Source: Glandiceps talaboti
Lineage: Eukaryota > Hemichordata > Enteropneusta > Spengelidae
Length of the DNA: 64,000 nucleotides
NCBI RefSeq assembly: GCF_964340395.1
Contig: NC_135560.1
Span: 21,325,675-21,389,674 of the forward strand
Direction of reading: 5' to 3'
The translations under genes and the position numbers were made by a program. The notes beneath the pieces are model-generated. The model had not been told where the DNA came from. It did not search any database and saw only the letters and a program-made list of their open reading frames with translations. Below, one piece after another: positions 14,101 through 26,040 of this stretch; the first letter of the stretch is position 1; each line of letters starts with the position of its first letter.

Positions 14101-16187
14101 TGAAGTATATCAGAGCAGGTGAGATACCGTCTCGGATTTGCTCTATAGAATTTGACAAAGTCCTCTATGTGATAAATAACATCTACATTTATTTATGTAC
14201 AATCACTGTTTCTCATACTAATTGAAACTTACAACTTGTCAGTGTGCATTGGTGACAAATCAAAGACTGAAATGTATGATTTGTTTGATGTTTGATTTCA
14301 GTCAGCAAATTCAGTATGTCATTGATGATAAACTCAATTGTACATGTTTACTATGATATTTATTATGTCCATTTTGTTATATATCTATATCATGTAGTTT
14401 ACTCAATTTGAATTCTATATTTTGCCCATGTGCCCATTATGCCCATCAATCCCTTCTCTTTTACTTGTTTGTTCCCCCATATTGCACGCTTTCAACTCTG
14501 ACATGAACTGATACTGTACTGATACTACTGGCCCGGTCCTACACGATGCTATCATTGATTGATTGACGGCCCGCCAACATCCGTGCCCACAATGCCATTT
14601 CCCTGGCCCTGTTCTGGAACACGACCCGACCACTGTGGCCCGTTCTGTTGTGTCCGAATCCCTGTTCCGCAACTTCCACTCGTCCATCCAGTACAATGCA
14701 ACAGTTACAGTGCCCGACTGCAGTGGGCCAGAGCGGTACGTCCCAGTGTGTAGCTTCTCTTGCCCATATTTTATATATTATAGAATTATAGTTATTATCG
14801 TAAATATTCCCTACATCAGTAATGGGTGGGACATCTTTGCTCTCAAGGCATCAATATATCGGTATATGGGAAAAGATATAACATTTTAAATAGTAGATTT
14901 ATTATTTTTTTTAATATAATTAGTTTTCCTGTGGTGGGTTGGGATTGACATTTACCAAGCAAGGGGTTTTAAATTATCTATGGTATAATTTGTAGAGTTT
15001 GTTTTATTTTTTCTTCTCTACCTTTGTATAAGTGATGTATAATAATTATGGTGTTTGTGTATTTAGTTGGTGTTGTTGAGGTCTCCTTTTTTTTTCTTGT
15101 CTTTTTGCATAAGCTTACAACTTAATGTAATGTCCATAATCAAATCTGCTGAGGAGATTGGGAGGGAGTGATGAATGAATGATAAATGAATGAATGATGC
15201 ATCACTTAGATGCAACCCAAATGAGTGTGTGAATTTTTTGAACAATTACAAATTGAATTTATGATGAGAATTTTAATTGAATCAAGGAACAGATGGATAA
15301 GAACAGACTTGCCTGCATTTGTTAAGTTGATTACTACGATGTAATAACTATGATGAGAAGAAAATTGTTCCAAAAATAATCCAACAAGAATACCCTAAAA
15401 AGTGAATAACTGTACATGAACTAACTTAGATTTTATTTCATTTTCTTTCCCTTCATCATTTATTGCATTTGATTCGATCTCATGTCATGGATTGGTTCCA
15501 ATGTGATAAATCAACAGAATCCTAACCATCTCAGCCAATCAGGAAGCAGTTCTTTCATGTTTACTGGATGTCATTCCAGTCCTTGAAGAGGTGAGTAAAA
15601 ATTAAAATGCATTGAGGTGCAGCTTGTCAATGTTATCTAGAGATGATTTGTCATGTAAGCTATAGGAATAAGCCAAAACTGCAAACTTAATAGTTCTACA
15701 ACTATATACATGTAGCCAAAGGCAAGAAGGCAAGGCCACAGCATAAGCCTGTATCACTTTCCAGAGGTGACTACCAGCAAACAGCTGCGTTCTCAAATCT
15801 CTGCATTGAAAATTTTAAAAATAAATTTTTTGTATTTTTGAAATTATTAGTTCACTAAGAAAATAATGTATGCCTGTGAGTTAAGCCTACACTTGTGAAT
15901 AATAAAAAAATCATTGAAAGTTAAAATGCATTGGAAATTAACACCTTGTATCAAATCTTTGTCAATTTCAACACTTCTGCTTTCATCTAGCATAATTTTG
16001 ATATGATTTCTGCATGGAATTTTGGGTAATATTAATTTTTCTTTCCAGTACCAGCAGTACAAGGATTTGTCCTTTGACTGTGAAATCCGTATGATGGTTC
16101 ATCAAAGCCAGGCTGGTGCAATCATTGGTAGAGCTGGATTTAAAATCAAGGAATTGAGAGAGGTAAGAATTATTTAAAATATGTAGC

Positions 16188-16247
<60 letters not shown>

Positions 16248-16298
16248 TGTGTGTGTCTATGTATGTGTGTGTGTGTGTGTTTTGGTGGGTTTTTTTTT

Positions 16299-16338
<40 letters not shown>

Positions 16339-17124
16339 TATGTATGTCTGTGTGTACATACATGCCAGAGCTGGATTTTTTCTTTCCAAATTGTATGTTT
16401 AGTGCACACTAAAGTCCATCTATTTGAAAACCTGTAAGGTCAAAATATCTACGTGTAATAGATATAACCTGATATGACCAATTATAATTTTCCCATATTG
16501 ATATCCATTCAACTATGATAAAATCTATCTACCAATCTATCAAAAGTCCTCTCCATCTGTCTTGTCTGCATTTCTCTCTTTACATGTCTTTGTATATCTA
16601 TCTGTGTCTTTAGCTGGCTGTGTGTCTACGGAACATGTAGATGTATTTGTGTGAGGTTTTTTGAGTGTTTTTTTGAAGTCAAACTAATTATGTGTTTATA
16701 GCCTATATTTCAAAACCTTGTTTGAGATCACAGATAATGTTTAAACAAATGAATAGTACAAAATGTAAATGAATTGTTTCCATAGAGATATTTGTATTCT
16801 CTTGATAGCTACTATTCATCTTGGGTTTATGCCATTACGTCAATGCTGCACAATTCCATTCTAAATCCCATGTCAGGATTGATATTATTTAATCAAAGCT
16901 GGTTGTCTATATCATATGGACTACTTTGTGGTGCAGAAAATGTAGCCTGACCCCTATCTGTAGAGTGACCTTTGTAGACTTGTTTGATGTGGATCATGTC
17001 AGTATGTATTAGTCATACTCTCTGCTGTGGGAATCAAGTATTACCATCATGGCTGTCACTCCTAGACTACGGTAGTCACAGTATCAAATCTCTCATTCAT
17101 GTGTGTGGTGGATTTTATGATGTA

Positions 17125-17181
<57 letters not shown>

Positions 17182-20100
17182 ATCGTATATGTGTGCAAGT
17201 GTGTCACTGTATTATACTACCGTGTATTGGCATATGTACAATCCTATGTTAACTTGAGTACCATCATACATGTTACATGTATGTCATTATGTAAATCTAC
17301 ATGCATGAGAACCAGTGTGCTCTCTTATGATAGTCTGATTTTGTTGATGTGAGTCAAAATGATAAAAAATGTCATTTCTTGTGAGTCACCACATAGAACA
17401 CAAAATTTTGGTGCGTCACTAGAAATGATGTGCATCAATGGCACGTTGAATTGGCTTAGCGGGCACATTGATGAGAACAATGTCATGTGACACTGCACAT
17501 ACTGACATAGGGCATGGACGAATTTCAGATTCAGTTTGTTTTGTAGAAATAGTCCTTGAAAATAGATAATCAAAATTGCTCAACCTGACAGTTTGTCTGA
17601 AAGTCTTCCGCCTTTAGTCCCTTTCCTATCTTATGAAATATTTAATCTTCTCGGATAATGGTTGAATTGCACATTTCAATTTACCAATGTTGTTGTAAGT
17701 GGGCACAGAGCTTGGAAAGTCACAAGATAAGGATATGTGACACCAAAGAATTAATAACAACAAGTCAAGTTTGGTATAATGTTTTTTATCAGCCCAAAGA
17801 AGGTGTAGAGGTTTGTAACATTTACCAGTAGCAACAATGTCAGGTGTCATGGTTTTGTGTGCATTAACACATGTCTGTGTTAATGCTGGGATTAGTGTAA
17901 TATCTTGTTTATTTCATTAGTTTACAATTTCCAAATCTCCTTGTTTATAGAGGCTAGTAGTTTGTCTTCCCCACAATGCTCAGTATGACAAGAGGTTGTG
18001 ATATTGTATTCATTTATCAACTACATCAGTGGAATAGTGGTGTATGACTGTGGAGAGTTTTTGGATGTCTCAGCTTTCAAAGATTTAGTATACCCAGGAG
18101 ATGTCCGATTATTTGTCAGCTGTAAACTGTCTCCTCTCAGTTTTTTTTTTGTTTGTGATTATATACATGGTCAGAAATATGATTTAGAAGAAAAGGGGGG
18201 AGGGGGTTCCGATAAAAACTGTATACACATACTAGCTGTAGGTGTTTTACATTGCTGTCTTAGATGTTGAATTTTACCCATGTCAACTTTTTTTTCCCCA
18301 TCAGAAAACTGGAGCCACAATAAAGGTTTATTCAGACTGCTGTCCTAATTCTACAGAAAGAGTTGTACAGATTTCAGGTAAACCTGAAGTTGTGGTGGAA
18401 TGTGTCAACAGTATAGTAAATGTTCTACATCAGGTAAGTAAATTGTTAGCTCACTTGAGTGTCTCGCGTTCACTGCCCACACAAATCAACCCTACTGCCC
18501 AAGCATAAATTTATGTTATAGTCTCCCATTGTGTTGAACTAACTAGCTGTTCACAGAGAATTTTCCATTGTAAATTATTTTCTGTGGCTGGATTTGTGTA
18601 ATGCTTTGGCAAACATTGTTGATCATGTCTTCCCCATGGAATGGAATGGAATCACCCTACCACAGAAAAGTACAAGTCAGTCAAGCATTGTTTCTTGGCT
18701 TGTTGCCAATTGCAGAGCATCATGGGACTTGTAAATATCCATTTCTGTGAGGGAGCAAGATTCAAAAGTCTTAAGATTGTCTACTTTCCCTTGTTGGGGT
18801 ATTTGAAATGCATTTTATGATGAGTATATATTAGCTGTATGTTGGGTTGATGTTTACATGGTTCATTGTACACTGTACTTTATCTTAAATGATCATATAT
18901 CTGTTGAGTTGATGCACTACTCCTTTGTGTTCTATTACAGACCCCAATCAAAGGACCATCACAGTCATATGACCCATACTGCCATGATGATTATGAATAT
19001 GGTGGCTATAGTCATCTGTGTGAGGAGTATGGTGGTCATGGAGGTCGTGGTGGTGGTCGTGGCGGTGGACGTGGTCGTCGGGGTGGTCATGGTCATATGC
19101 CACCACCAATGGGGGGTAGAGGTGGCCATAGAGGAGGTGGCATGAGACAACACCAACAACGGAGTGGATTTCAACTAAGAGGTCATAGAGGAGGTGGTGG
19201 TGGTGGTGGCGGCGGCGGCGGCGGCAGTGGAGGTGGTATGCAAAGACTTGGGGGTTTATTCGGTGCCCGTCTTGGACGTGGAGGAAGCCTTGGTGGTGGC
19301 GGTAGTGGAGGTGGCGGAGGACGTCGCGGAGGTGGTCGTATGGGTGGAGGTGGCGGCGGCGGTGGATCCTTCTCATACAGGTAGGTAGTAGATAAGAAAG
19401 TGTAAGTGTGGAAATGAATGGATTGCAATGAGAGAAGCCACTCTACTTGATGCTTACATTTGTATCATATACAATATTGTCACAGTGACAGTGTAAATAT
19501 TAGTAAACACTTTGTCTGATATACTATATTGATGGCAAGTTGAACTATAGAAATGTTATACTTGGATAATATATTTATTATTCTAAGACATGTATAAATC
19601 ACTATTAGTAGTTTGTGCAATTTTGTCTTGTCCCAATTGTTTCAACCGTGGTCTCAAGACCAATTAACAGGACAGGTTTACATATGAAAGTGATCTTGTT
19701 AACCATCAATGAAACTGTCCCCAAGTTTGTTAATCATCACAATGAAACTGTCCCCAAGTTTGTTAATCATCACAATGAATGAAACTGTTCCCAAGTTTGT
19801 TAACCATCACAATGAAACTGTCCACAATCTTGTTAACCATCACAAAGAAACTGTCCACAATCATAATAACCATCACAATGAAACTGTCTGCAATCTTGTT
19901 AACCATCACAATGAAACTGTCCGCAATCTTGTTAACCATCAATGAAACTGTCCACAATCTTGTCAACCATCACAATGAAACTGTCCACAATCTTGTCAAC
20001 CATCACAATGAAACTGTCCACAATCTTGTTAACCATCACAATGAAACTGTCTGCAATCTTGTTAACCATCACGTTACTTTCCGTCAACTCGTAACCATGT

Positions 20101-23100
20101 GTGCTGCCACACCAAAGATTATTATTTAGTTGTGCATTTGTTCTTCAGTAAAGTGTGTATAAGAATTCTCTATATCTTGACTGAGTCTTCTGAATTTCAT
20201 GTATGTCATTAATATTGTTTGTTTCAGAGATGACTACAGTGATTCACAAGGGTACAGCAGCAGCCAGAACTTTGCACAAGACCCTGTGAGTTTCTTTTAC
20301 AAATCTTTTTAGCCTATCAAAACAAAAAAGATGTCATGATTTAAAAGACAAGATTTTCCATGACATATAATCTCCTATTTTGATGTCATCATATTATGAA
20401 AAGGTGTATCCTAACAACCCAGTGCAGTGTCTCTTACTAGAGTTAAAGAAATTGAACAATGCAATTCTTCAAAGAACAGACTTGATAAATTTGGTTTGCC
20501 TTCACCAAACTGATCAATCATTTTAACATTTGTTTTTGTATTGACTGTCTGACTTACTCCACAAATTCTGTGTACTTTCACTTAGGTTGGTGGTTCAAAC
20601 TTTTCTGACTCTCAAAGCTATGATGATGGTAAGTGTTTTTATAAATTATGGTGTTGGTAATATTTCAAACAGTGCTCAAATTATCCAGAGTGTCCCAATG
20701 TTTGCCTTAATAGATAAATTGTGACTTATCTTACTATTAGAGTGAGAGTGGAACATGTATGTGTCCTCCAATAACAATATTTTTTGCTGTGGATCAAATG
20801 ATGAAAAGTTTTTTGTGAGTCACCACATAGTAAGAGATTAGGGAAAACCAAATATTCATGCATGATTGGCTGAACTAGAGTAGATTTGAATTACATTTTG
20901 TCATAATGTTGATGTGTTATTTATTTTACAGGTGGAGTAGATCAGTATGGTGGTGCAAGCCAGCAGAACTCAACACAGGTCACCATCCCAAAAGATGTAC
21001 GTTTATCAAGTTTACTGTCTTCATTTCGCTGTCTCTTTCTTAGCCGCTACTTGCCAAAACATGTCTTACACTAAAATCTATTTCAGATTCCAGAGGAAAG
21101 TCTTTTGTGACATAGACTAAAACATCAAAAATAATGTTTGTTAATCACCTTTTGAGCCTAGTAGCTTGCATTATCACAAACTATTCGTGTGCCTTCAAGT
21201 CCTGGCAAAGTCAAAAACAACAAAGTACAATATATGTAGCTGTAGTTGCACTGATCTAATATCCTGCTATAAACTCCATAGTGTTGTCTTATGTCAGGAG
21301 ATACTTTCCAAAATAAGTCACATGCCATGTCTGTTCCAACCAAGTTAAGTAAACTAATACATTATATTATAGGCTTGATTATTTTCCTACCAACATGGCT
21401 GAAGTCTGTTATGTTTACACCATGCCATATCCTAATTATTTTGTTGTTGTTGTTTTCTGATTCTAGCTGGCTGGTTCCATCATTGGCAGAGGTGGATCTC
21501 GTATCCGTACAATCCGTAATGACTCGGGAGCTAAAATCAAGATAGATGAGCCACTACCTGGATCAAATGATCGTATTATTACTATTGCTGGTTCTGGTGA
21601 ACAAATCCAGAATGCCCAGTATCTTTTACAACACAGGTTAGTATCTGTGTCCTCAGTCTTGCTGAAGTTTGTGCAATCCCTCTAATTTTCATATCCAATG
21701 CACTAAATTGGTGTAATATGTGTCAAGATTGGTATGTGTGTGAAGTATGGTTACAGGATGTGTAGTTTAAATACATGCAATATGGTACATACAAGATTGT
21801 GTTTAGGAAAGGAAGTTCAACTCCTTTGTTCAAGTCAAAACCAAGATAACGGGAAGTAGTAGTGTGCAAATGTTTCTTATTTTTTTAAAATATAAAGATC
21901 TGATAGTGCTCAACATCATGTCTAATTTCAGAGCAACTGTTTAGGAACTGTTGTAGTTGAGACAGTGTAGTTGGGATTATATGCTGCTTATCCAATCAGA
22001 GAGTGTGCAGATTTTTCAATCAGAGAATGGGACAGATATATGTGCTGCTTGTCCAATCACAATGTGTATAGAGTTGTCAGTTATACAGAAAGGTAGATGA
22101 AATTGATATAGTGTCTGGCTGATACACTTTCTTGGTAAACATTTCCTGGTTAGCTCAAGCAATATGTTGAAGTAGTTGAGGGTTATGATATTGTGTAGGT
22201 TTTATGAAAAGTGGAAGGTTCTGTAGGGTTACCACACTCTCAATGATATGTTTGATAATTATGTCTTTTTCATCACTTTCATCTTCTCACTGGGTAGTAA
22301 AAACCAGGACTTCCATGTTTTAGGCGAATCTCCGTTGGAGGGCCATGCTTGATAATAAAGGCTTACAGTACTAAGCTGACATTTAGTCAGCAAATAGGGA
22401 TTTATAGAATTTACTTTGACAAATCCCCATGTGTCCTCTCGACTTATTATCATCATTTCTAAGTCTCTCCTTTGCCCCCATGCCTTGCTGCTTCTGTTAT
22501 TGCCACACAAAGCCCAGCTATAGACTACAGGCTTAATTGTTTCCTGCATGATATTGATCCAAACTGAGTTGACTGTAAAAGTGTAATCATTTTTGAAAGA
22601 GACTGCGTAGTGGAAAGTATGTATGGTGGCATTCCATATTAGTAAGACAGTGTAGAAGGCATAGGAGACACAATCGATATGTTGTCTGTGGAGAACACAG
22701 AGCACTACTAGTCAATGATTTGGGTTACAGCTAGGCTCTTGGTTACCATAGTAATTGAATGTCATTCACAGTATGGAAGACTAGTGATTTTGTTGTTGTT
22801 GATAATTACAAACAAAAAATCACAGTCGTCCATTACTGTGTGTGAAGCTAGCAACGGTTGAGATTCTAGGTTCTCTTTTGTAAATGCAGTGTTATGAGAT
22901 GTGTTGATTTTAACATGTGTCTTGAAATAGTTAACAATGTGTCAGTGTCGGAGTGTAGTTACAATCTGTAATTATTTGAGTTATCTCTCTGAGGCTTACT
23001 ATAAATGTGGCCCTCTTATTGCTCAATACTCATCCGAGTATAAAAACAATTATTTATTTGGCAAGATATTAGTATAAATCTCATTACCATATTCCCTGTG

Positions 23101-23331
23101 ATTACATTGACCAATTATGTTGTTTATATTTTCCATTCACTTTATCCCAGAATTGCAGCGTTAAATTATGAAAAGTTGTACAAACAGTTATCTCATGCCT
23201 AGTTGTCATCCAAATCAATGGGTGTATTGTTCCAAATGTTTCCTAGTGTATGTGCAAAACAATGTATTTGTGAATAACACAGTTTGTGTTTATTTTGCAG
23301 TGTTCGGCAACATTCAGGGAAGTTGTTCTAA
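686..23331 (+). CDS. HNRNPK: heterogeneous nuclear ribonucleoprotein K (hnRNP K), 13 coding exons
   Basis: Poly(C)-binding KH protein acting in splicing, mRNA stability, translation and transcription, mainly nuclear. Exons: 686-707 (tentative), 8453-8556, 13491-13547, 14692-14735, 15518-15590, 16049-16162, 18305-18433, 18941-19380, 20228-20285, 20586-20628, 20932-20996, 21467-21636, 23301-23331. All junctions are GT-AG, phases agree, and the total is 1350 nt, i.e. 449 aa plus stop; human is about 463. A bipartite basic stretch ([16 protein letters not shown], residues 10-25) matches the NLS position. The KH GxxG loops are GKGG (49-52), GRAG (127-130) and GRGG (390-393). The end [10 protein letters not shown] parallels human SVKQYSGKFF. 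Between KH2 and KH3, exon 8 encodes an RGG/poly-Gly segment (about 182-327), and the human KNS shuttling segment is not recognisable. The first exon (start MNVEATT) is the least certain part: it fits by phase, is the first ATG after an in-frame stop, and has a GTAGGT donor, but lies 7.7 kb upstream. The other exons are secure by homology. Confidence 0.93.
746..940. repeat. degenerate minisatellite, about 55-bp unit
   Basis: Three to four imperfect copies of a unit containing GTCTCTGTCTCAGGTTGATCA, then a stretch with ACAGAGCTTGACTCTA. It starts about 40 bp after the proposed exon 1 donor. Confidence 0.7.
1791..1860. repeat. microsatellite (TCTG)n then (GT)n
   Basis: TCTG units at 1791-1813 are followed by a pure GT run at 1820-1860. 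ORFs across it are repeat translations. Confidence 0.95.
2615..2665. repeat. microsatellite (GT)n
   Basis: GT dinucleotide run with one TT interruption, inside hnRNP K intron 1. Confidence 0.95.
5234..5340. repeat. microsatellite (ATGT)n and TCTG units
   Basis: About 17 ATGT units, then degenerate TCTG units. A shorter GT run follows at about 5384-5416. Confidence 0.95.
6424..6572. repeat. compound microsatellite CATA / CGCA / CA / CATA
   Basis: CATA units at the left, then CGCA, then a pure CA run, then CATA again. The order is nearly symmetric, which fits stepwise spread of point variants within one array. Confidence 0.95.
8599..8666. repeat. nested inverted repeat 43 nt past a splice donor
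   Basis: TAATCATGTGAC (8599-8610) is perfectly complemented by GTCACATGATTA (8655-8666). The 44-nt loop contains a second small hairpin, ACCTGT / ACAGGT. Confidence 0.7.
11105..11178. repeat. microsatellite (AC)n
   Basis: About 37 AC units in hnRNP K intron 2. Further CACACACC clusters at 10839-10850 and 11001-11012 sit in degenerate local duplications. Confidence 0.95.
11440..11900. repeat. degenerate minisatellite, about 50-60 bp unit
   Basis: Five to seven copies of a unit with CTAGCTTTCCC, AATTACCCAGCATACA and CTTACCTCATCC blocks. Open frames on either strand here are products of the repeat. Confidence 0.75.
14530..14691. other. GC-richer block abutting hnRNP K exon 4
   Basis: About 160 bp of C- and G-rich sequence directly before the acceptor at 14690-14691, unlike the AT-rich flanks. 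It has no stop in the frame that continues into exon 4, from about 14563. It could be a long acceptor extension or an inserted sequence. The family alignment supports splicing straight from KRLRSK to YNATVTV, so I do not include it in the CDS. Confidence 0.4.
16190..16342. repeat. microsatellite (TG)n close to a splice donor
   Basis: TG arrays with a T-run in the middle, starting about 28 nt after the donor of the KH2 exon (16163). Confidence 0.95.
17127..17180. repeat. microsatellite (TG)n
   Basis: A pure TG run inside hnRNP K intron 6. Confidence 0.95.
19690..20072. repeat. minisatellite, 33-34 bp unit, 11 copies
   Basis: Unit contains TTGTTAACCATCACAATG then AAACTGTCCACAATC. GAAACTGT recurs at about 19710, 19744, 19780, 19815, 19848, 19880, 19914, 19943, 19977, 20010 and 20043. 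It lies in hnRNP K intron 8, between the Gly-rich exon and the next. Confidence 0.92.
21637..23300 (+). other. hnRNP K last intron, miR-7 host
   Basis: A 1.66-kb intron between the KH3 exon and the 31-nt terminal coding exon. Apart from the miR-7 hairpin I see no other feature. The open frame on the minus strand at 22259-22705 shows no recognisable family. Confidence 0.9.
22755..22850 (+). ncRNA. mir-7: microRNA miR-7 precursor
   Basis: The mature 5' arm at 22774-22797 begins TGGAAGACTAGTGATTTTGT and matches the miR-7 sequence conserved across bilaterians, with seed GGAAGAC. The 3' arm around 22813-22835 (ATCACAGTCGTCCA) pairs with it. The base of the stem is CACAGTA (22767-22773) against TACTGTG. 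The hairpin is in sense orientation in the last intron of hnRNP K, where miR-7 sits in vertebrates; Drosophila mir-7 also lies in the hnRNP K homologue bancal. It is expected to be co-transcribed with the host and processed by Drosha and Dicer. Confidence 0.96.
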
Positions 23332-23886
23332 ATTACTAGAAGGGAAGTACTTTGGAAGAAGACCATTGAATCTCATCACCTGAATCATACATTCATAATG
23401 TTATCAACAATTTAGCCGAATATGTATCCAGAGTTTTCTCTTTATACTCAGAAGTAGTTGTTGAAAAAAAAAGACTTGTTTTACTACTGTAAGGATAAGA
23501 TCTACTCCAGACATGAACTCTTTCTGTTTCAAACATCTTAATACGACTTCATCGTCTGTAAGACACTTACCAGTTCTTTGAATGTTTGACATGGAGATGT
23601 TATAAAAAAACAAGAACTTACCAGTATTGAATCAAGGAACCAATACCTTCACTGTAAATCAGTCTTTTACCATATAGTCAGTTTGCCAATACAATTTGTA
23701 ATGAGAACAATTTAAAAGAGTCATTTCTTAGTATCTGCATGCTTATATTACTCACAAATTACTGACTTTATCAAAGACCTTTTTTCACATTCATGGTAAT
23801 AGGTACCCAAATCACTATGTATCATAAGTAACCTGCTTTCACAATTCTTTGCCAAAATTCCAATACAATGTACAAAAATTGCAACA

Positions 23887-23908
23887 CCCCCCCCCCTCCC
23901 CCTCCCCC
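23887..23908 (+). promoter_or_regulatory. poly(C) tract in hnRNP K 3'UTR
   Basis: Ten C, T, five C, T, five C on the sense strand, embedded in AT-rich UTR. hnRNP K and the related PCBPs are known to bind such C-rich single-stranded tracts through their KH domains. Self-binding is my inference. Confidence 0.55.
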
Positions 23909-24387
23909 AAATGTTGGATAAGTGCACTTTCTTTGGACCAAATAGATGAGGCTCAAACTTTGCATAGTTCATTCAGGAAATGCTTTCTATAATATACAAA
24001 TTAATATACAAATGTATTCGTGAAGCCGTCATATGATTTCAACAGTGGGTGAGATCAGTACATTGTGTTTTACTGACATAACAGGGAAAGAATAGTTTTT
24101 AATGTTTGTTGTTAACTCAGGAGTTAGAACAAGAAATGTTGTGTGTTTTCATGCTTATTTCTTGAAAGATAAAAACTGCACAATTTGGTTTATACAAGAC
24201 AACTAACTGATGATAAAGCTTTACTTCAAAGACCTGTAGCGATATCCCCTCCATTCCTTTCTAAACTAGATTGTGATATTTGTCAGTTTGTTTCACTGTA
24301 AGGGTTAGTAAGTAACTACAAGATTGACGTAACCATGTTAGGTTTTCATTTTTTTTATCAAAACTCTGTACATTTTTCATATGACAG

Positions 24388-24393
24388 AATAAA
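24388..24393 (+). terminator. polyadenylation signal AATAAA for hnRNP K
   Basis: Canonical hexamer about 1.06 kb after the stop, followed within 20-50 nt by TG- and T-rich sequence (TCATGTGTGACATGTTTTGA). Confidence 0.6.
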
Positions 24394-25686
24394 GGGATTG
24401 AAATTTTATTTCATGTGTGACATGTTTTGATTTTGGAATGCAGAGTTTCCCCTCAAGCTTATCAGTACCAGCCACCACTCAGAAAATGTAACCAACAATA
24501 TACTACCATTCAGTCTAACATGATTTACAATTGAATTTACCTAATGATGTTAATCTTAATGGATAGTATGACCAACTAGAACTAGAACACCTCTGTGACA
24601 AGGGACAACAGGGAACTGTCCAGCATTCATCTAATATAGCACAAAAAACTAACTGTCCACTACAAAACATTCTAATGTTCTTTGACTTACTAAGTGCATA
24701 ACAGAAATACTAATAGGGAACATGCAATCCAGACTGAGCATGCTCAGATGCAAAGGACTATGGGATTATTTGTGGTTATTGTAATACCTAATCTGCAGCT
24801 ACTGATAAAATAAACCTTCCACAATTGTCAGAGTAACTATAAATTGATTATTTGTGGTTACAGTGTATCAACATTGTTTACGATACTAATTGATTAGTAT
24901 TTACTATCACATTTCCCATGATGCAACATTCAACATGGCAGGTTTGCAAGTTCCCTATTATCACACCTGCCATAAAAAATACATGCAAGTTAAACACATC
25001 TGAGGAGAATGACACATTGAAACAATGAGCAGAAAGTCATATATAGCACCCCTTTTAGAAAATACATGTAAGTTAACACATCTGAAGAGAATGACATTGA
25101 AACAATGAGTGGAAAGTCATATATAGCACCCCTTTGTTTCTCTTCATTACTATGTATTTAATGTTATGAATATTAATTAACCATGGATATTAATATCGTC
25201 CAGGACTCCAGTTACAGTTGGGAGGTCCCTTGGACAGCCCTGCAAAGACAACTGACGTAAAGGGTATATTGAATGTAACCAATGACAAAACTAATGCTGA
25301 TGAAAGTACTGCTCTGAAGTATTTGAGCTTCTGTGTCCACATAGTGTTCAATATTTTCTGTTAGATCCCAGATGTATGTTAGTATGTATGTGTGTGTGTG
25401 TGTGTGTTTGTTTGTTTGTTTGTGTGTATTAACACTAATATCACTAGGAGGTTAGATATAGTTGTAAACTTTCATTGTGCAACATTGTGATTCACTGCAC
25501 ACACACAAACACGTTATCTGTAGATAACCCTCTTTCTCTCTCAACTTGTACTTGGCTGTGTACAAACAAGTACCCACCCCCACCCCAGGGAGAAAGAGGA
25601 TTAATAATACAATATATTTGTAGAAAACAAGAACTCTGGCCACAATCTTACAGTTTTACCATATTCAATTTTATGTGGAAAACACA

Positions 25687-26040
25687 CACCCTGAACAGAA
25701 AGCATGTGACGTAGACAGACCCTGAATAGAAAGCATGTGATGTGTAGACAGACCCTGAACAGAAAGCATGTGATGTGTAGACAGACCCTGATTAGAAAAC
25801 ATGTGATGTAGACAGACCCTGAACAGAAAGCGTGTCATGTAGACAGAACTTGAATAGAAAGCATGTGTTGTGTAGACAGACCCTGAACAGAAAGCATGTG
25901 ATGTGTAGACAGACCCTGAATAGAAAGTATGTGATGGGCAGACCCTGAACAGAAAACATGTGTTGTGTAGACAGACCCTGAATAGAAAGCATGTGATGGG
26001 CAGACCTTGAACAGAAAACATGTGTTGTGTAGACAGACCC
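25687..26040. repeat. minisatellite, 30-33 bp unit, about 11 copies
   Basis: Unit is GACAGACCCTGAACAGAAAG followed by CATGTGATGTGTA. Later copies alternate between two variants (ending GATGGGCA or TTGTGTAGACA), so part of the array is dimeric. Confidence 0.93.

Larger units (their letters stand above)
23332..24410 (+). other. hnRNP K 3'UTR
   Basis: From the stop at 23329-23331 to about 20 nt past the AATAAA at 24388-24393. It is AT-rich with one pure pyrimidine C-rich tract at 23887-23908. The 3' end is inferred from the signal, not observed. Confidence 0.65.

Noticed and set aside
22259-22705. 148-codon minus-strand frame in the hnRNP K last intron
   Set aside because: No recognisable domain, no splice or start support, ordinary intronic base composition; adjacent to but separate from miR-7.
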